From Phytoactinopolyspora mesophila (GTDB taxonomy: Bacteria > Actinomycetota > Actinomycetes > Jiangellales > Jiangellaceae), in the NCBI RefSeq assembly GCF_010122465.1, contig NZ_WLZY01000002.1, positions 571,076-635,075 on the forward strand: a stretch of 64,000 bases of DNA, written 5' to 3'. Under the pieces are notes generated by a model, which had not been told where the DNA came from, ran no database searches, and saw only the letters and a program-made list of their open reading frames with translations. Of the stretch, positions 26,060 to 33,712 are shown one piece after another. The stretch's first letter is position 1. Each line of letters starts with the position of its first letter. The translations under genes and the position numbers were made by a program.

Positions 26060-26127
26060 ACTTCAATACCGTCAGGCGGCGTTACGGACCTCGGAGGAGG
26101 GTTATCGCCACCTGACGGTATTGAAGT
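26060..26127. repeat. Long palindrome between converging genes, possible bidirectional terminator
   Basis: ACTTCAATACCGTCAGG (26060-26076) and its exact complement (26111-26127) form 17-bp arms, extended by three more pairs (GGC/GCC) after one mismatch. The element lies between two convergent genes and could stop both, or be a member of the intergenic palindrome family. Confidence 0.7.
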
Positions 26128-26144
26128 GGATCCGCGGGGGTCGG

Positions 26145-26396
26145 CTATTTGCCGGGCTTCTCGAAGCGGCGACGGAACTTCTCCACCTGGCCGGCCGTGT
26201 CGAGGATCTTGGCCTTGCCGGTGTAGAAGGGGTGGCTGCCGGACGAGATCTCGACGTCCACGACCGGATACGTCTGCCCGTCCTCCCACTCGATCGTCTT
26301 CTCCGACGTGGCCGTGGATCGGGTGAGAAAGGACAGGCCGGCGCTGCTGTCGCGGAAGACCACCGGGTGGTACTCGGGGTGGATCCCCTTCTTCAT
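26145..26396 (-). CDS. rpmE2: 50S ribosomal protein L31 type B (zinc-independent)
   Basis: An 83-aa L31 paralogue. [16 protein letters not shown] and GSHPFYTGK are conserved L31 segments. The protein has no cysteine, so it lacks the zinc-binding Cys motif of the standard L31 and is the type B form made under zinc shortage. It is divergent from an equally zinc-free L36 gene, and a Zur-like box lies between them at 26439-26449. ACGGAGAG upstream serves as ribosome site. By replacing zinc L31 it would free zinc for the cell. Confidence 0.95.
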   Translation of the reverse strand: MKKGIHPEYHPVVFRDSSAGLSFLTRSTATSEKTIEWEDGQTYPVVDVEISSGSHPFYTGKAKILDTAGQVEKFRRRFEKPGK

Positions 26397-26438
26397 CAGA
26401 CTCTCCGTTCGACGGGTGCTGCGCCACTATACATAGAG

Positions 26439-26449
26439 ATGATAATCAT
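26439..26449. promoter_or_regulatory. Zur-like operator between rpmE2 and rpmJ2
   Basis: ATGATAATCAT is a perfect 5-1-5 palindrome within GATGATAATCATTTGC, which fits the A/T-rich Zur box pattern of actinobacteria. It lies 43 bases from the rpmE2 start and 107 from the rpmJ2 start. Repression by zinc-loaded Zur of both genes is the expected behaviour. Confidence 0.7.
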
Positions 26450-26555
26450 TTGCTAAAGTGGCTCAGGTTCGGCCGTCGTTCATGGCGGGGAAGTGGTGTG
26501 AGGGGTGGCGACGGAGCCTCCCAGGCACACCTGGACATCGGCAGAGGAGAAGCTC

Positions 26556-26678
26556 GTGAAGGTGCGCAACTCGCTACGTTCGATGAAGAAGAAGCCGGGT
26601 GCCCAGGTGGTTCGGCGCCGCGGCCGGACGTTCGTGATCAACAAGCAGAACCCACGATTCAAGGCGCGTCAAGGTTAG
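26556..26678 (+). CDS. rpmJ2: 50S ribosomal protein L36 type B (zinc-independent)
   Basis: A 40-aa protein. It begins with GTG preceded by AGAGGAGA. The translation [19 protein letters not shown] followed by [21 protein letters not shown] is a typical YkgO-type L36. The Cys and His zinc ligands of the standard L36 are absent. The gene is divergent from rpmE2 with a Zur-like box in the shared gap, so both are probably induced when zinc is scarce. Its size makes it easy to miss in automated calls. Confidence 0.95.
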   Translation: MKVRNSLRSMKKKPGAQVVRRRGRTFVINKQNPRFKARQG

Positions 26679-26730
26679 TCTCACGTCGCAAGGCCCGGCA
26701 CCCCATTTGTATGCTCGATGTCGGCGGCTG

Positions 26731-27261
26731 TCACAGCCGTTTGGTGAACATGAGCGACGGTCCGTCGTCGATCACGATGGTGGTGCCGGGCGCCACTGGA
26801 CGACATCCAAGGACGACGCCCGCGCCGTCGGGGATGTAGCCGCGCTTGACGTACATGCGTTGTGCGCTGCCGTAGTCGGAGTAGAGCCCCACGCCGATCC
26901 CGGCATGATCAGATCGGCGCGCGATCCGGTCCTCCGCCTCGTCCATTAGCGTTGATCCGGCGCCGCGTCGGCGATGCCGCGCGAGCACATTGAAGTCGAC
27001 GATTTCCGGGATGCTCGCCGCCGCGAACGGTGGATAAGGCGAATCCCACGCGATGGTCAGGTAGCCGATCGGGTCCGAATTGGACCATGCCACGATCACA
27101 TCACGCTTGGCGGACCTCACCATGTCGGCGTACTCGAGAAATTGAGCGCGCGACTTCGGCCAGTCCGCGAACGCGTGCGACAGATCTTCGACGTGCTCCA
27201 CACCCAGGTCCCGCAGTTCAACCACGGGTCCCAATCTGCCACAGCCCGCAGAGAAAGCCAC
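26731..27261 (-). CDS. GNAT-family N-acetyltransferase
   Basis: A protein of up to 176 aa. The acetyl-CoA site appears as VLARHRRRGAGSTLMDEAE (the RRRGAG loop of motif A), followed by GVGLYSDYGSAQRMYVKRGY, a typical GNAT C-terminal segment. The substrate is unknown. The GTG at 27261 gives the longest form. A later GTG (27225 or 27222, before VELRDLG) would match many GNAT proteins better. It stands alone between rpmJ2 and a membrane protein gene. Confidence 0.85.
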   Translation of the reverse strand: MAFSAGCGRLGPVVELRDLGVEHVEDLSHAFADWPKSRAQFLEYADMVRSAKRDVIVAWSNSDPIGYLTIAWDSPYPPFAAASIPEIVDFNVLARHRRRGAGSTLMDEAEDRIARRSDHAGIGVGLYSDYGSAQRMYVKRGYIPDGAGVVLGCRPVAPGTTIVIDDGPSLMFTKRL

Positions 27262-27335
27262 CCGGTAGCGCCATAGGGTTCGGCTGTGCCCAATGCAAAG
27301 ACTTTTGTAGGCGTTACCGCGTAGACGTCCGCTGC

Positions 27336-27470
27336 TTACTCCTTGCTGTTGTACGGTCCGGACCCGTAGCGGGCCGGGTGGCCGCTGATCTCGAAGTTGA
27401 GCATCGCCGCCATCGGTTCGATACGCAGCCGGACCGGCCAGCCCGGCGTGTCGCTGCGCTGACTAGGCAT
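27336..27470 (-). CDS. Possible 44-aa small protein overlapping a membrane-protein gene
   Basis: An ATG at 27470 overlaps the stop of the upstream membrane-protein gene by 8 bases and opens a 44-codon frame ending in TAA. The product contains GWPVRLRIEPMAAMLNFEI and ends SGPYNSKE. The coupling geometry suggests real translation, but no family was recognised. It could equally be a frame-shifted remnant of a longer protein. Confidence 0.3.
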   Translation of the reverse strand: MPSQRSDTPGWPVRLRIEPMAAMLNFEISGHPARYGSGPYNSKE

Positions 27471-28017
27471 CGGTGGACCCGGGCTCGGTGCTGCTGCCGG
27501 TGAGCTTCTCCCAGGCGGCGAGGTCGAAGCTGGTGAGCACCAGCCCGACGGTCATCGCCAGCGCCAGCACACCGGCGAACAACAGGGACCAGGACAACGC
27601 CTGCCGGCCGGGAGCCCAGCCATCGAGCACCCACGGCAGTGCCACGGTGAGCAGGACGATGGGCCATACCAGCCACGGCGATTCTCGGGGGATGGGCATT
27701 ACGGCGCGCAGGTCGTGATAGCGACGCGTCCATTCGAGTAGTACCCGGATAGCCGCGACGCTCAACACGATGAACACGACGGCGAACCAGGCTGGTCGGA
27801 GCATCACCACGCCAAGTGAGATGCCGAGTACCAGTGTGTACAGCAGCAAGGTCAGTTTGGTGGTAGCGCGCAGGAACGGCGCGCCTTGCGGCGCCACAGC
27901 CGCTGCGCGTCGCAGGCCGGTCTCGACGTAGAAGAACGCACCCAGTAGCAGCAGACCGATCAGAGTGGCCGCGATTTGTGCTGTTGCCAGCAGAAGATCG
28001 TCGGTGATCTCATGCAT
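27463..28017 (-). CDS. Hypothetical membrane protein
   Basis: A 184-aa protein with about five hydrophobic helices (for example ATLIGLLLLGAFFYV, WFAVVFIVLSVAAI, PWLVWPIVLLTVALP and LFAGVLALAMTVGLVL). No catalytic motif or known family was recognised. The ATG at 28017 opens directly into a short amphipathic segment and the first membrane helix. It is followed by an overlapping small frame at 27336-27470. The 250-bp gap upstream (28018-28267) shows no convincing gene. Confidence 0.7.
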   Translation of the reverse strand: MHEITDDLLLATAQIAATLIGLLLLGAFFYVETGLRRAAAVAPQGAPFLRATTKLTLLLYTLVLGISLGVVMLRPAWFAVVFIVLSVAAIRVLLEWTRRYHDLRAVMPIPRESPWLVWPIVLLTVALPWVLDGWAPGRQALSWSLLFAGVLALAMTVGLVLTSFDLAAWEKLTGSSTEPGSTDA

Positions 28018-28267
28018 GACTGATCGGTCCTGGCGTGATCGAGTGGGCCCGCAGGCGCCGACGGGTCGGAGGCTGGTGGGTCCGCTTCATGGGCACCTCC
28101 GGTGACGAGACGGTCTATCTCAACTCTGGGCCGGCCTGCTCCTTCCCGAACAGGGCCGAAGTGCCGCAACGGGTTGGGACCTTGGGCAGCGGCTCGGCCA
28201 CCGTGGTGGGCCGCCTCGGCAAGCTCTCCTGAATCATCGGCTTCGGCACGCTGGCCTACGGCCACGC

Positions 28268-28720
28268 TCAGCTGGCGCGTGCCGCGGGCAGTTCCGGGGT
28301 GGCATCGCCGAAGTCCGGCCGTACTGGTTGGTAGAACCCCGACAGTAGCGGGGATGAGATGATCATGTCCGCGCTCGTGATGTTCGAGGCGACGCCGATG
28401 TTCCATACGGCGGCGATGCGCAGCAAGGCCTTGACGTCGGGATCGTGTGGTTGCGGCTCGAGCGGGTCCCAGAAGAAGATCAGCACGTCGATGACGCCTT
28501 CGGCTATCTTCGCGCCGATCTGTTGATCTCCGCCGACGGGGCCGGAGAGGAACCGGTGCACGGGGAGCCCGAGTTCGTGCTGGAGCATGGTTCCGGTCGT
28601 CCCGGTCGCGTAGAGGTGGTGCCGCGCCAGTGTTCCACGGTTGAACGCGGCCCATTCCAGCAGCGACTCCTTCTTGTTGTCGTGTGCGACGAGCGCGATG
28701 TGGCGCGGGGCTGGGCTCAT
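28268..28720 (-). CDS. mgsA: Methylglyoxal synthase
   Basis: A 150-aa enzyme that converts dihydroxyacetone phosphate to methylglyoxal and phosphate, a bypass that relieves phosphate-limited glycolysis. HIALVAHDNKK is the phosphate-binding N-terminus, TGTTG lies in the substrate site, and SGPVGGDQQIGA and FFWDPLEPQPHDPD hold the two family aspartates involved in catalysis. ITSADMIISSPL is also conserved. The ATG at 28720 sits close before the fold. An upstream ATG (28774) would add a non-conserved extension. No clear ribosome site is seen, so the mRNA may be leaderless. Confidence 0.93.
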   Translation of the reverse strand: MSPAPRHIALVAHDNKKESLLEWAAFNRGTLARHHLYATGTTGTMLQHELGLPVHRFLSGPVGGDQQIGAKIAEGVIDVLIFFWDPLEPQPHDPDVKALLRIAAVWNIGVASNITSADMIISSPLLSGFYQPVRPDFGDATPELPAARAS

Positions 28721-28847
28721 GCGGCCAGTGTGAGTGGTTTCGGTGTCGGGATCGTTACGGCAGGCTACGAGCACGGGAAGAGTGCCGGTATTCGAACCGC
28801 GACGGACCGGCCTCTCGGTGATCCGGGGTAAAATAGCGGATGTAACC

Positions 28848-28889
28848 AGAGCCTTCTGCTGCCACTAGTGCAGCTGAAGGCTCTTTTTT
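28848..28889 (+). terminator. Rho-independent terminator with U tract, possible leader or small RNA
   Basis: AGAGCCTTC (28848-28856) pairs with GAAGGCTCT (28876-28884), with an inner GCTGC/GCAGC pairing, and six T follow directly (28884-28889). This canonical form is uncommon in GC-rich genomes. No plus-strand gene lies upstream, so it must end a short RNA or attenuate the aldo/keto reductase transcript. A TAAAAT box at 28829-28834 is too close to be its promoter. Confidence 0.8.
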
Positions 28890-28996
28890 GTGCCGGCGCG
28901 GCTCTCGGTATCCCGGAGCATCCTCAAAGTCCGCCGGGCTTGGGCAGCGTCACGCAGCCGCACCGCCGTTATCCCTCGTGCCCGTAAGGAGATCCC

Positions 28997-29890
28997 ATGA
29001 ATGATCACCGGTCCGCAACCTCCGCCGGCTCCTGGAAGCTCGGTGACCGGACCGTCAATCGGCTCGGGTTCGGTGCGATGCGCTTGGTAGGCGGCCCACC
29101 CTTCGCCGTCGATGCCGCGCGCGACCGATCGCAGCTCATTCGGGTGCTTCGGCGCGCCGTCGAACTCGGTGTGAATCATATCGACACAGCAGCTTTCTAT
29201 TTCTCGTCAACGCGTTCGGCCAACCAGCTGATCAGCCGGGCTTTGGCGCCGTATCCCGAGGACCTGGTCATCGCCACCAAGGTCGGGCCGGGCCGGGACA
29301 CCTCGGGGGCATGGTGGTGGGCGACCCCCGAACAGCTACGCGGCCAGGTGGAGGAGAACCTGCGGCAGCTCGGCCGCGAACACCTGGACGTGGTGAACCT
29401 GCGGGTACCGCCGAGTGGCAGGTCTGGCTCGATCGCCGAGCACTTCTCCGCCTTGGCCGAACTGCGCACTGCGGGCCTCATCCGGCACCTCGGCATCTCC
29501 AACGTCACCTCCGAGCAACTGGCCGAAGCTCGCGCCATCGCGCCCGTGGTCTGTGTGCAGAATGCCTTCAGCATCGACGCCTCGAGCGACGAACACCACT
29601 TACTCCGGCTATGTGGCGAGCTCGGCATCGCGTATGTGCCATTCTTCGCGATCGCCGGTGACGGGCGCGAAGCCGGTGCGCGCGCCGTCGACGAAGCGGC
29701 CGTGCTGACCGTCGCCCGCAAACATGGAGCGTCGCCCGCGCAGATCCGATTGGCGTGGACTTTGCACCAAGGGGAACATGTCTTGGCGATTCCTGGAACC
29801 GGGGATCCGGATCACCTCACCGAGAACGTCGCCGCGGGCGCGATCCGGCTTTCCGGCGACGATCTCGCGTACCTTCAGAGCCGGACGTGA
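28997..29890 (+). CDS. Aldo/keto reductase
   Basis: A 297-aa TIM-barrel NADPH-dependent oxidoreductase. The catalytic tetrad is mostly visible: Asp63 and Tyr68 in HIDTAAFYFSS, Lys95 in VIATKVG. The usual His is Asn134 in VVNLRVPP, a substitution found in one subgroup of actinobacterial AKRs. IPGTGDPDHLTENV near the end binds the cofactor phosphate. AAGGAG lies at good spacing before the ATG. A strong terminator lies about 110 bases upstream. The substrate is unknown. Confidence 0.9.
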   Translation: MNDHRSATSAGSWKLGDRTVNRLGFGAMRLVGGPPFAVDAARDRSQLIRVLRRAVELGVNHIDTAAFYFSSTRSANQLISRALAPYPEDLVIATKVGPGRDTSGAWWWATPEQLRGQVEENLRQLGREHLDVVNLRVPPSGRSGSIAEHFSALAELRTAGLIRHLGISNVTSEQLAEARAIAPVVCVQNAFSIDASSDEHHLLRLCGELGIAYVPFFAIAGDGREAGARAVDEAAVLTVARKHGASPAQIRLAWTLHQGEHVLAIPGTGDPDHLTENVAAGAIRLSGDDLAYLQSRT

Positions 29891-29985
29891 ACCGTCCGGT
29901 TTGTGGTTTACCGTCGGTCCATGCCGTGGACGCTGCACGGCGCATGTGGGACTCAATGCCGTTGTTCGATGACAGGAGCGCAGAA

Positions 29986-30588
29986 GTGGCCGAGATCGTG
30001 TTGTTCCACCACGTGCAGGGACTCACCGACGGGGTGCGCGCCTTCGCCGACCAGTTACGCGCCGGTGGGCATGTTGTGCACGCGCCTGACCTGTTCGACG
30101 GCGAGCGGCCGGCGACCATCGACGACGGCGTCGCTCTGGTCGAGAGCATCGGGCGCCAGCTGCTGCGCGAGCGTGCCGACGGGGTGTTGGACGAGTTGCC
30201 GGACGCTCTGGTGTATGCCGGGTTCTCGTTCGGTGCCGGTATGGCGCAGCGGCGTGCGCAGACCCGTGCCGGGGCGCGTGGCGCGCTGCTGTATGAGTCC
30301 TGTATCTCGATCACGGGTGAGTGGGCCGTCGGGCCGTGGCCAGAGGGGGTCCCGGTGCAGATCCACGGAATGGAGGCAGACCCGTTCTTCGCGTTGGAGG
30401 GCGACCTCGAGGCCGCGCGTGAGCTGGTCGAGACGGTTGGGCCGGAGCTGGCGAGCCTGTTCGTCTACCCGGGCGATCAGCACTTGTTCACCGACAGTTC
30501 GCTTCCGTCATACGACGCGGAGGCGACGGCCTTGGTCGTGCGGCGTTCGTTGGACTTCCTCGACGGATTGCCGAGTACATCGCTTTGA
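29986..30588 (+). CDS. Dienelactone hydrolase family protein
   Basis: A 200-aa alpha/beta hydrolase of the dienelactone hydrolase family. The GTG at 29986 is chosen for the AGGAG eight bases before it and because VAEIVLFHHVQG matches the usual family start. HAPDLFDGERPAT is a conserved DLH segment. The nucleophile elbow is GFSFGAG, with Ser in place of the classical Cys, and PGDQHLF carries the catalytic His. It follows the aldo/keto reductase by 95 bp on the same strand. The substrate is unknown. Confidence 0.85.
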   Translation: MAEIVLFHHVQGLTDGVRAFADQLRAGGHVVHAPDLFDGERPATIDDGVALVESIGRQLLRERADGVLDELPDALVYAGFSFGAGMAQRRAQTRAGARGALLYESCISITGEWAVGPWPEGVPVQIHGMEADPFFALEGDLEAARELVETVGPELASLFVYPGDQHLFTDSSLPSYDAEATALVVRRSLDFLDGLPSTSL

Positions 30589-30642
30589 CGCAGCTACAAG
30601 CCGACGCATTCGTGACCCTTGATGAGCAACTCGCAGGTGCCG

Positions 30643-31068
30643 TCAAGGACCTGGTGACCGTCGCTCCGATTGAGGAGCTGTCCTAACCGAAAGCCCAGCG
30701 ATCCGCTCGACTGCCGCGACCGCCGGCTCGAGGTCCTTGCGGGCCTCGACCGTCCACAACGAACTGTCGAGGGCCTCGATCACCAGGATGTCCTCGGCGT
30801 TGCCATGCGATGTCCGGGCGACGAGCCGGCCGTCGATCATCTGATGTACGCCATCGGCGAAACGCAGCAGTTGTTGCCAGTTGTAGTCGACACTCGCGCC
30901 ACGGGCCAAGCGTTCTTCGAGGTCGAGAACGTTCAGGCCACTTCCTGGCCGGGACATGCCGTGGAAGTCCTCGAGTCGCCAGGCCCAGGTGTTGCTCCCG
31001 ACGAAGTCGAGTACCTGGCGAAGTCCCACGTAGTGACCATGGATCCATGCGGGCACGGTGACCTTCAT
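30643..31068 (-). CDS. Hypothetical protein
   Basis: A 141-aa protein from the ATG at 31068 (a Met six codons upstream is less likely). It contains PAWIHGHYVGLRQVLDFV, DYNWQQLLRFADGVHQMIDGRL and EDILVIEALDSSLWTVEARKDL segments and no signal peptide. No family was recognised. It is convergent with the dienelactone hydrolase gene and divergent from the MarR gene, whose operator lies in the shared promoter gap. Confidence 0.5.
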   Translation of the reverse strand: MKVTVPAWIHGHYVGLRQVLDFVGSNTWAWRLEDFHGMSRPGSGLNVLDLEERLARGASVDYNWQQLLRFADGVHQMIDGRLVARTSHGNAEDILVIEALDSSLWTVEARKDLEPAVAAVERIAGLSVRTAPQSERRSPGP

Positions 31069-31130
31069 GGGAGCAGGCTCGCACATGAAGGCCTGTCGTA
31101 CGGATCTCCTGTGGCGCGGACCAACGTCAA

Positions 31131-31149
31131 TATGACAACATTGTTGTCA
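31131..31149. promoter_or_regulatory. MarR-type operator overlapping the regulator's start codon
   Basis: ATGACAACATTGTTGTCAT is a perfect 19-bp palindrome whose last base is the A of the marR start ATG. With a one-base bulge the symmetry extends five more base pairs (TCAAT/ATTGA). Binding here would block the regulator's own transcription. Confidence 0.8.
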
Positions 31150-31631
31150 TGATTGACGAGCGAGGAGCCGCACTCTACGCGTTGCTGCGACATGTCCGAC
31201 CGCTTGTGCTGAACTCCGCGCGGGTGGTTGAGGCGTTAGTGCACGATGCCGGCTGGACGGTTGGGATGCGTGCGGTTATGGAAGTGATCGACGAGATCGG
31301 CCCCACACCTGCTCCCGCTATCGCGTCGAGGCTGGACCTGCCCCGGCAGGGGGTTCAGCGACATATCAACGACCTCTTGGAGCTTGGCCACGTCGAAGCG
31401 CAGCCGAACCCGGCGCACCGTCGCTCGAACTTGATCGCCCACACTCCACGTGGTGCGGAGGTCTACGCGCGCATCCGGGCCGACGAACTGCGGCGGTTGG
31501 ATTCCCTCGCGGGAGAGTGCAGCCCGACGGACATCGACGTCGCGGTACAGGTACTCGCGGCGCTCAACCGTGATGTGCGTGATCAGGCGGCCCGACTGAC
31601 GTACACGAGAAAGAAGCGGGACAATGACTGA
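31149..31631 (+). CDS. MarR-family transcriptional regulator
   Basis: A 160-aa winged-helix regulator. The recognition region is TPAPAIASRLDLPRQGVQRHINDLLELGHVE type sequence at about residues 55-85, followed by the wing with NPAHRRSNLIAHT and a C-terminal dimer helix. The start codon overlaps a perfect palindromic operator at 31131-31149, which indicates autorepression. It overlaps the next gene by 8 bp, so it probably controls that gene as one operon. The ligand is unknown, and many relatives sense phenolic or oxidising compounds. Confidence 0.92.
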   Translation: MIDERGAALYALLRHVRPLVLNSARVVEALVHDAGWTVGMRAVMEVIDEIGPTPAPAIASRLDLPRQGVQRHINDLLELGHVEAQPNPAHRRSNLIAHTPRGAEVYARIRADELRRLDSLAGECSPTDIDVAVQVLAALNRDVRDQAARLTYTRKKRDND

Positions 31632-32271
31632 CGACGAGATCTACGCACTCACCACCACCAACCGGAGGAAGATCGCGGCGTTGCTCGACGGGTTCGACGA
31701 TGACCAGTGGGCGGCACTGACTCTCTGCCCTGGCTGGACGGTGCACCACATGGCCGCTCATTTTCTGCAGCCGATGGTCGTCGGCTTCGGCCAGTTTCTT
31801 CGTGCGGCGTTCCGCCATCGTGGCGACACAGACAAGACCGTGGCGCACGTGACGGAGCGGCTTGCTCGAAAGTCTCGCGCCGACCTGATCGCACTGCTGG
31901 ACAAACACGCCGGGGACCGCGTGAGTCCTACTCGGGTCGGCCCGATGGGGCCGTTCGCCGAGACGTGCATCCACCTGCGGGACATCGCGCGTCCGTTAGG
32001 TCTGGATGCCGACGTCCCGGATGAGCACTGGCTGATCCTGCTCGACTACCTCACATCCTCCTCCGTTGCCCCAGCACTCGTACCGGCCGGGCGGCTGGAT
32101 GGGCTGGCCCTGTTGGCCGCCGACGGCGATTGGCAGTCCGGGGTGGGGGAGGAATTGCGAGGACCGGCCGAGGCGCTTGCCATGGGCGCGGCCGGGCGCG
32201 TCGTCGCTCTCGACGACCTCACCGGGAATGGTGTGACAATGCTGCGCCGCAGGCTTGCGGCGACCGAGTGA
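31624..32271 (+). CDS. Maleylpyruvate isomerase/DinB-like mycothiol-dependent protein
   Basis: A 215-aa protein of the DinB four-helix superfamily. LCPGWTVHHMAAHF near residue 40 carries the first metal-binding His, and TCIHLRDIARPLG supplies another, as in the mycothiol-dependent maleylpyruvate isomerase family common in actinobacteria. It overlaps the marR gene by 8 bp and should be regulated by it, perhaps for detoxification. The 45-bp repeat at 32290-32334 follows its stop. The exact reaction is unknown. Confidence 0.8.
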   Translation: MTDDEIYALTTTNRRKIAALLDGFDDDQWAALTLCPGWTVHHMAAHFLQPMVVGFGQFLRAAFRHRGDTDKTVAHVTERLARKSRADLIALLDKHAGDRVSPTRVGPMGPFAETCIHLRDIARPLGLDADVPDEHWLILLDYLTSSSVAPALVPAGRLDGLALLAADGDWQSGVGEELRGPAEALAMGAAGRVVALDDLTGNGVTMLRRRLAATE

Positions 32272-32289
32272 ATCCGCGCTCCCTCCGCA

Positions 32290-32334
32290 GCGTCCTGCGG
32301 AGTGTGCGCGATGGCACTCGCTCCGCAGGACGCA
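32290..32334. repeat. 45-bp palindromic repeat, copy 1
   Basis: Arms GCGTCCTGCGGAG (32290-32302) and CTCCGCAGGACGC (32321-32333) are perfectly complementary. An element of identical length and similar interior (ATGGC-A/G-CTC) occurs at 40384-40428. Between convergent genes it may also serve as terminator. Confidence 0.75.
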
Positions 32335-32355
32335 CACGGCGCAGGTCCCGGTGCG

Positions 32356-33621
32356 TCAGCGGGTGGGGTCGAACGGCGCGAGCTCGGCCGGCGCCCGGCC
32401 GGTGGTCATCAGTTCCGCCAGAAGTTCTCCGGTAGCGGGGCCGAGCGTGACCCCCCACATGCCGTGGCCGCCGGCGGTGAAGACCCGCGACGAGGTGGTC
32501 CGCCCGATCAGGGGAAGGCCGTCGGGAGTGCACGGGCGTGCACCAACCCACTCGTCAGCCCGGTTGTCCAGCTCGGCGCCGTCCAGGAGCGGGCGCACCG
32601 CTTCGGTGATGGCGGCGATACGACGCGGGTCGAGTTTGGCGTCGGGGGAGCGGAATTCCATCATGCCGGCTACCCGGAGCCGATCTCCGAGCGGCGTGCA
32701 GGCTACCCGCTGCGCCGGGAAGTACAACGGGCCGGCGGGCACCCGTGGCGTCTTGACACTGAAGCTGTAGCCGCGTCCGGCCTGGACATGGGTGCGCACA
32801 CCGTGGGGCTTCGCGAGGCGGCTCAGCCACGAACCGTTGGCCAGCACCACTGCGTCGAACGACTGCTGTATGCCGTCGGTGGTCTCGACCACGGCCTGGC
32901 CGGGTTTGTTGTGCACGGCGGTGACGGCGGTGCCGATGCGGAACCGGGCGCCCCGGACCCGCACCGCCTCGGCCAGTTCGGAGACGAACGTCCCCGGGTC
33001 GATGAACCGCTGGCCGTGCAGCCGGATGGCCGCGCCCACGGCGGGGCCGAGGAGAGGTTCGAGTTCACGAGCCTGCTCACCGCTGAGGGTGTCGAACTCG
33101 ATCCCCAGCCCGGCGGCGCGGATGTGTTCCAGCTCCTCCAGCAGGGTGGTGCGCTCGGCTTCGGTGCGGTAGGCGGCGAGGAATGGGGCCGCCTCCTGCG
33201 TCGGCGTGTGCACTCCGCCGTCGGTGAGCCGGTCGAAGGCGGGCAGCGCACGCTGGTTGATCGGCACGAGTGCGTCCATGGCCCGGCGCCAGCGGGTGGC
33301 GGTGCTGTTGCGGGTGAATCGGGTGAGGAAGCCGAGCAGCTTCGGGTCGGGTCGTAGAGGCACGTACACCGGCGACGACGGACTCAGCACCGCCCGCACG
33401 CCATAACGGAGCACGGCCGGCTCCGGCAGGGGCGTGGCCAGTCCCGGGGTGAGCCAGCCGGCGTTGCCCCACGACGCGCCGGAGGCGACTCCCTCGCGGT
33501 CGATGACGGTGACAGAGACGCCACGTTCTTGCAGGAACCAGGCGGTGGCCAGGCCTACCATGCCGGCTCCCACGATGGCGACGTCACCTGGGGTGCCGGT
33601 TGCCGGAGTCTGAGAGGTCAT
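32356..33621 (-). CDS. FAD-dependent D-amino-acid dehydrogenase-like oxidoreductase
   Basis: A 421-aa DAO-family flavoprotein. DVAIVGAGMVGLATAWFLQERG is the FAD-binding Rossmann motif at about residues 14-35, and SGASWGNAGWLTP is the second conserved FAD segment, typical of DadA-like enzymes. GARPCTPDGLPLIGRT and AGGHGMWGVTLGPATGELLAEL near the C-terminus complete the flavin site. It should oxidise a D-amino acid or related amine to the keto acid. The ATG at 33621 is chosen since the Rossmann motif follows closely. It is divergent, by 91 bp, from a PucR-type regulator gene that probably controls it. Confidence 0.88.
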   Translation of the reverse strand: MTSQTPATGTPGDVAIVGAGMVGLATAWFLQERGVSVTVIDREGVASGASWGNAGWLTPGLATPLPEPAVLRYGVRAVLSPSSPVYVPLRPDPKLLGFLTRFTRNSTATRWRRAMDALVPINQRALPAFDRLTDGGVHTPTQEAAPFLAAYRTEAERTTLLEELEHIRAAGLGIEFDTLSGEQARELEPLLGPAVGAAIRLHGQRFIDPGTFVSELAEAVRVRGARFRIGTAVTAVHNKPGQAVVETTDGIQQSFDAVVLANGSWLSRLAKPHGVRTHVQAGRGYSFSVKTPRVPAGPLYFPAQRVACTPLGDRLRVAGMMEFRSPDAKLDPRRIAAITEAVRPLLDGAELDNRADEWVGARPCTPDGLPLIGRTTSSRVFTAGGHGMWGVTLGPATGELLAELMTTGRAPAELAPFDPTR

Positions 33622-33712
33622 GTCTTCGATGCTGCCCGTCGAAAGGCGATCCGTCTTGGTCTTCGGCGCGCAACGTTTGCGCGGATCGTTGTTCTGAGAG
33701 CACAATGCCGAT

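Noticed and set aside
28035-28232. 65-codon plus-strand frame between the membrane protein and mgsA genes
   Set aside because: No ribosome site, no recognised family, and composition not clearly coding. Left as unannotated gap.
28785-28815. GGTTCGAATACC on the minus strand resembling a tRNA T-arm
   Set aside because: The stem does not pair properly and no acceptor, D or anticodon arm is found. The similarity is the TTCGAA palindrome only.
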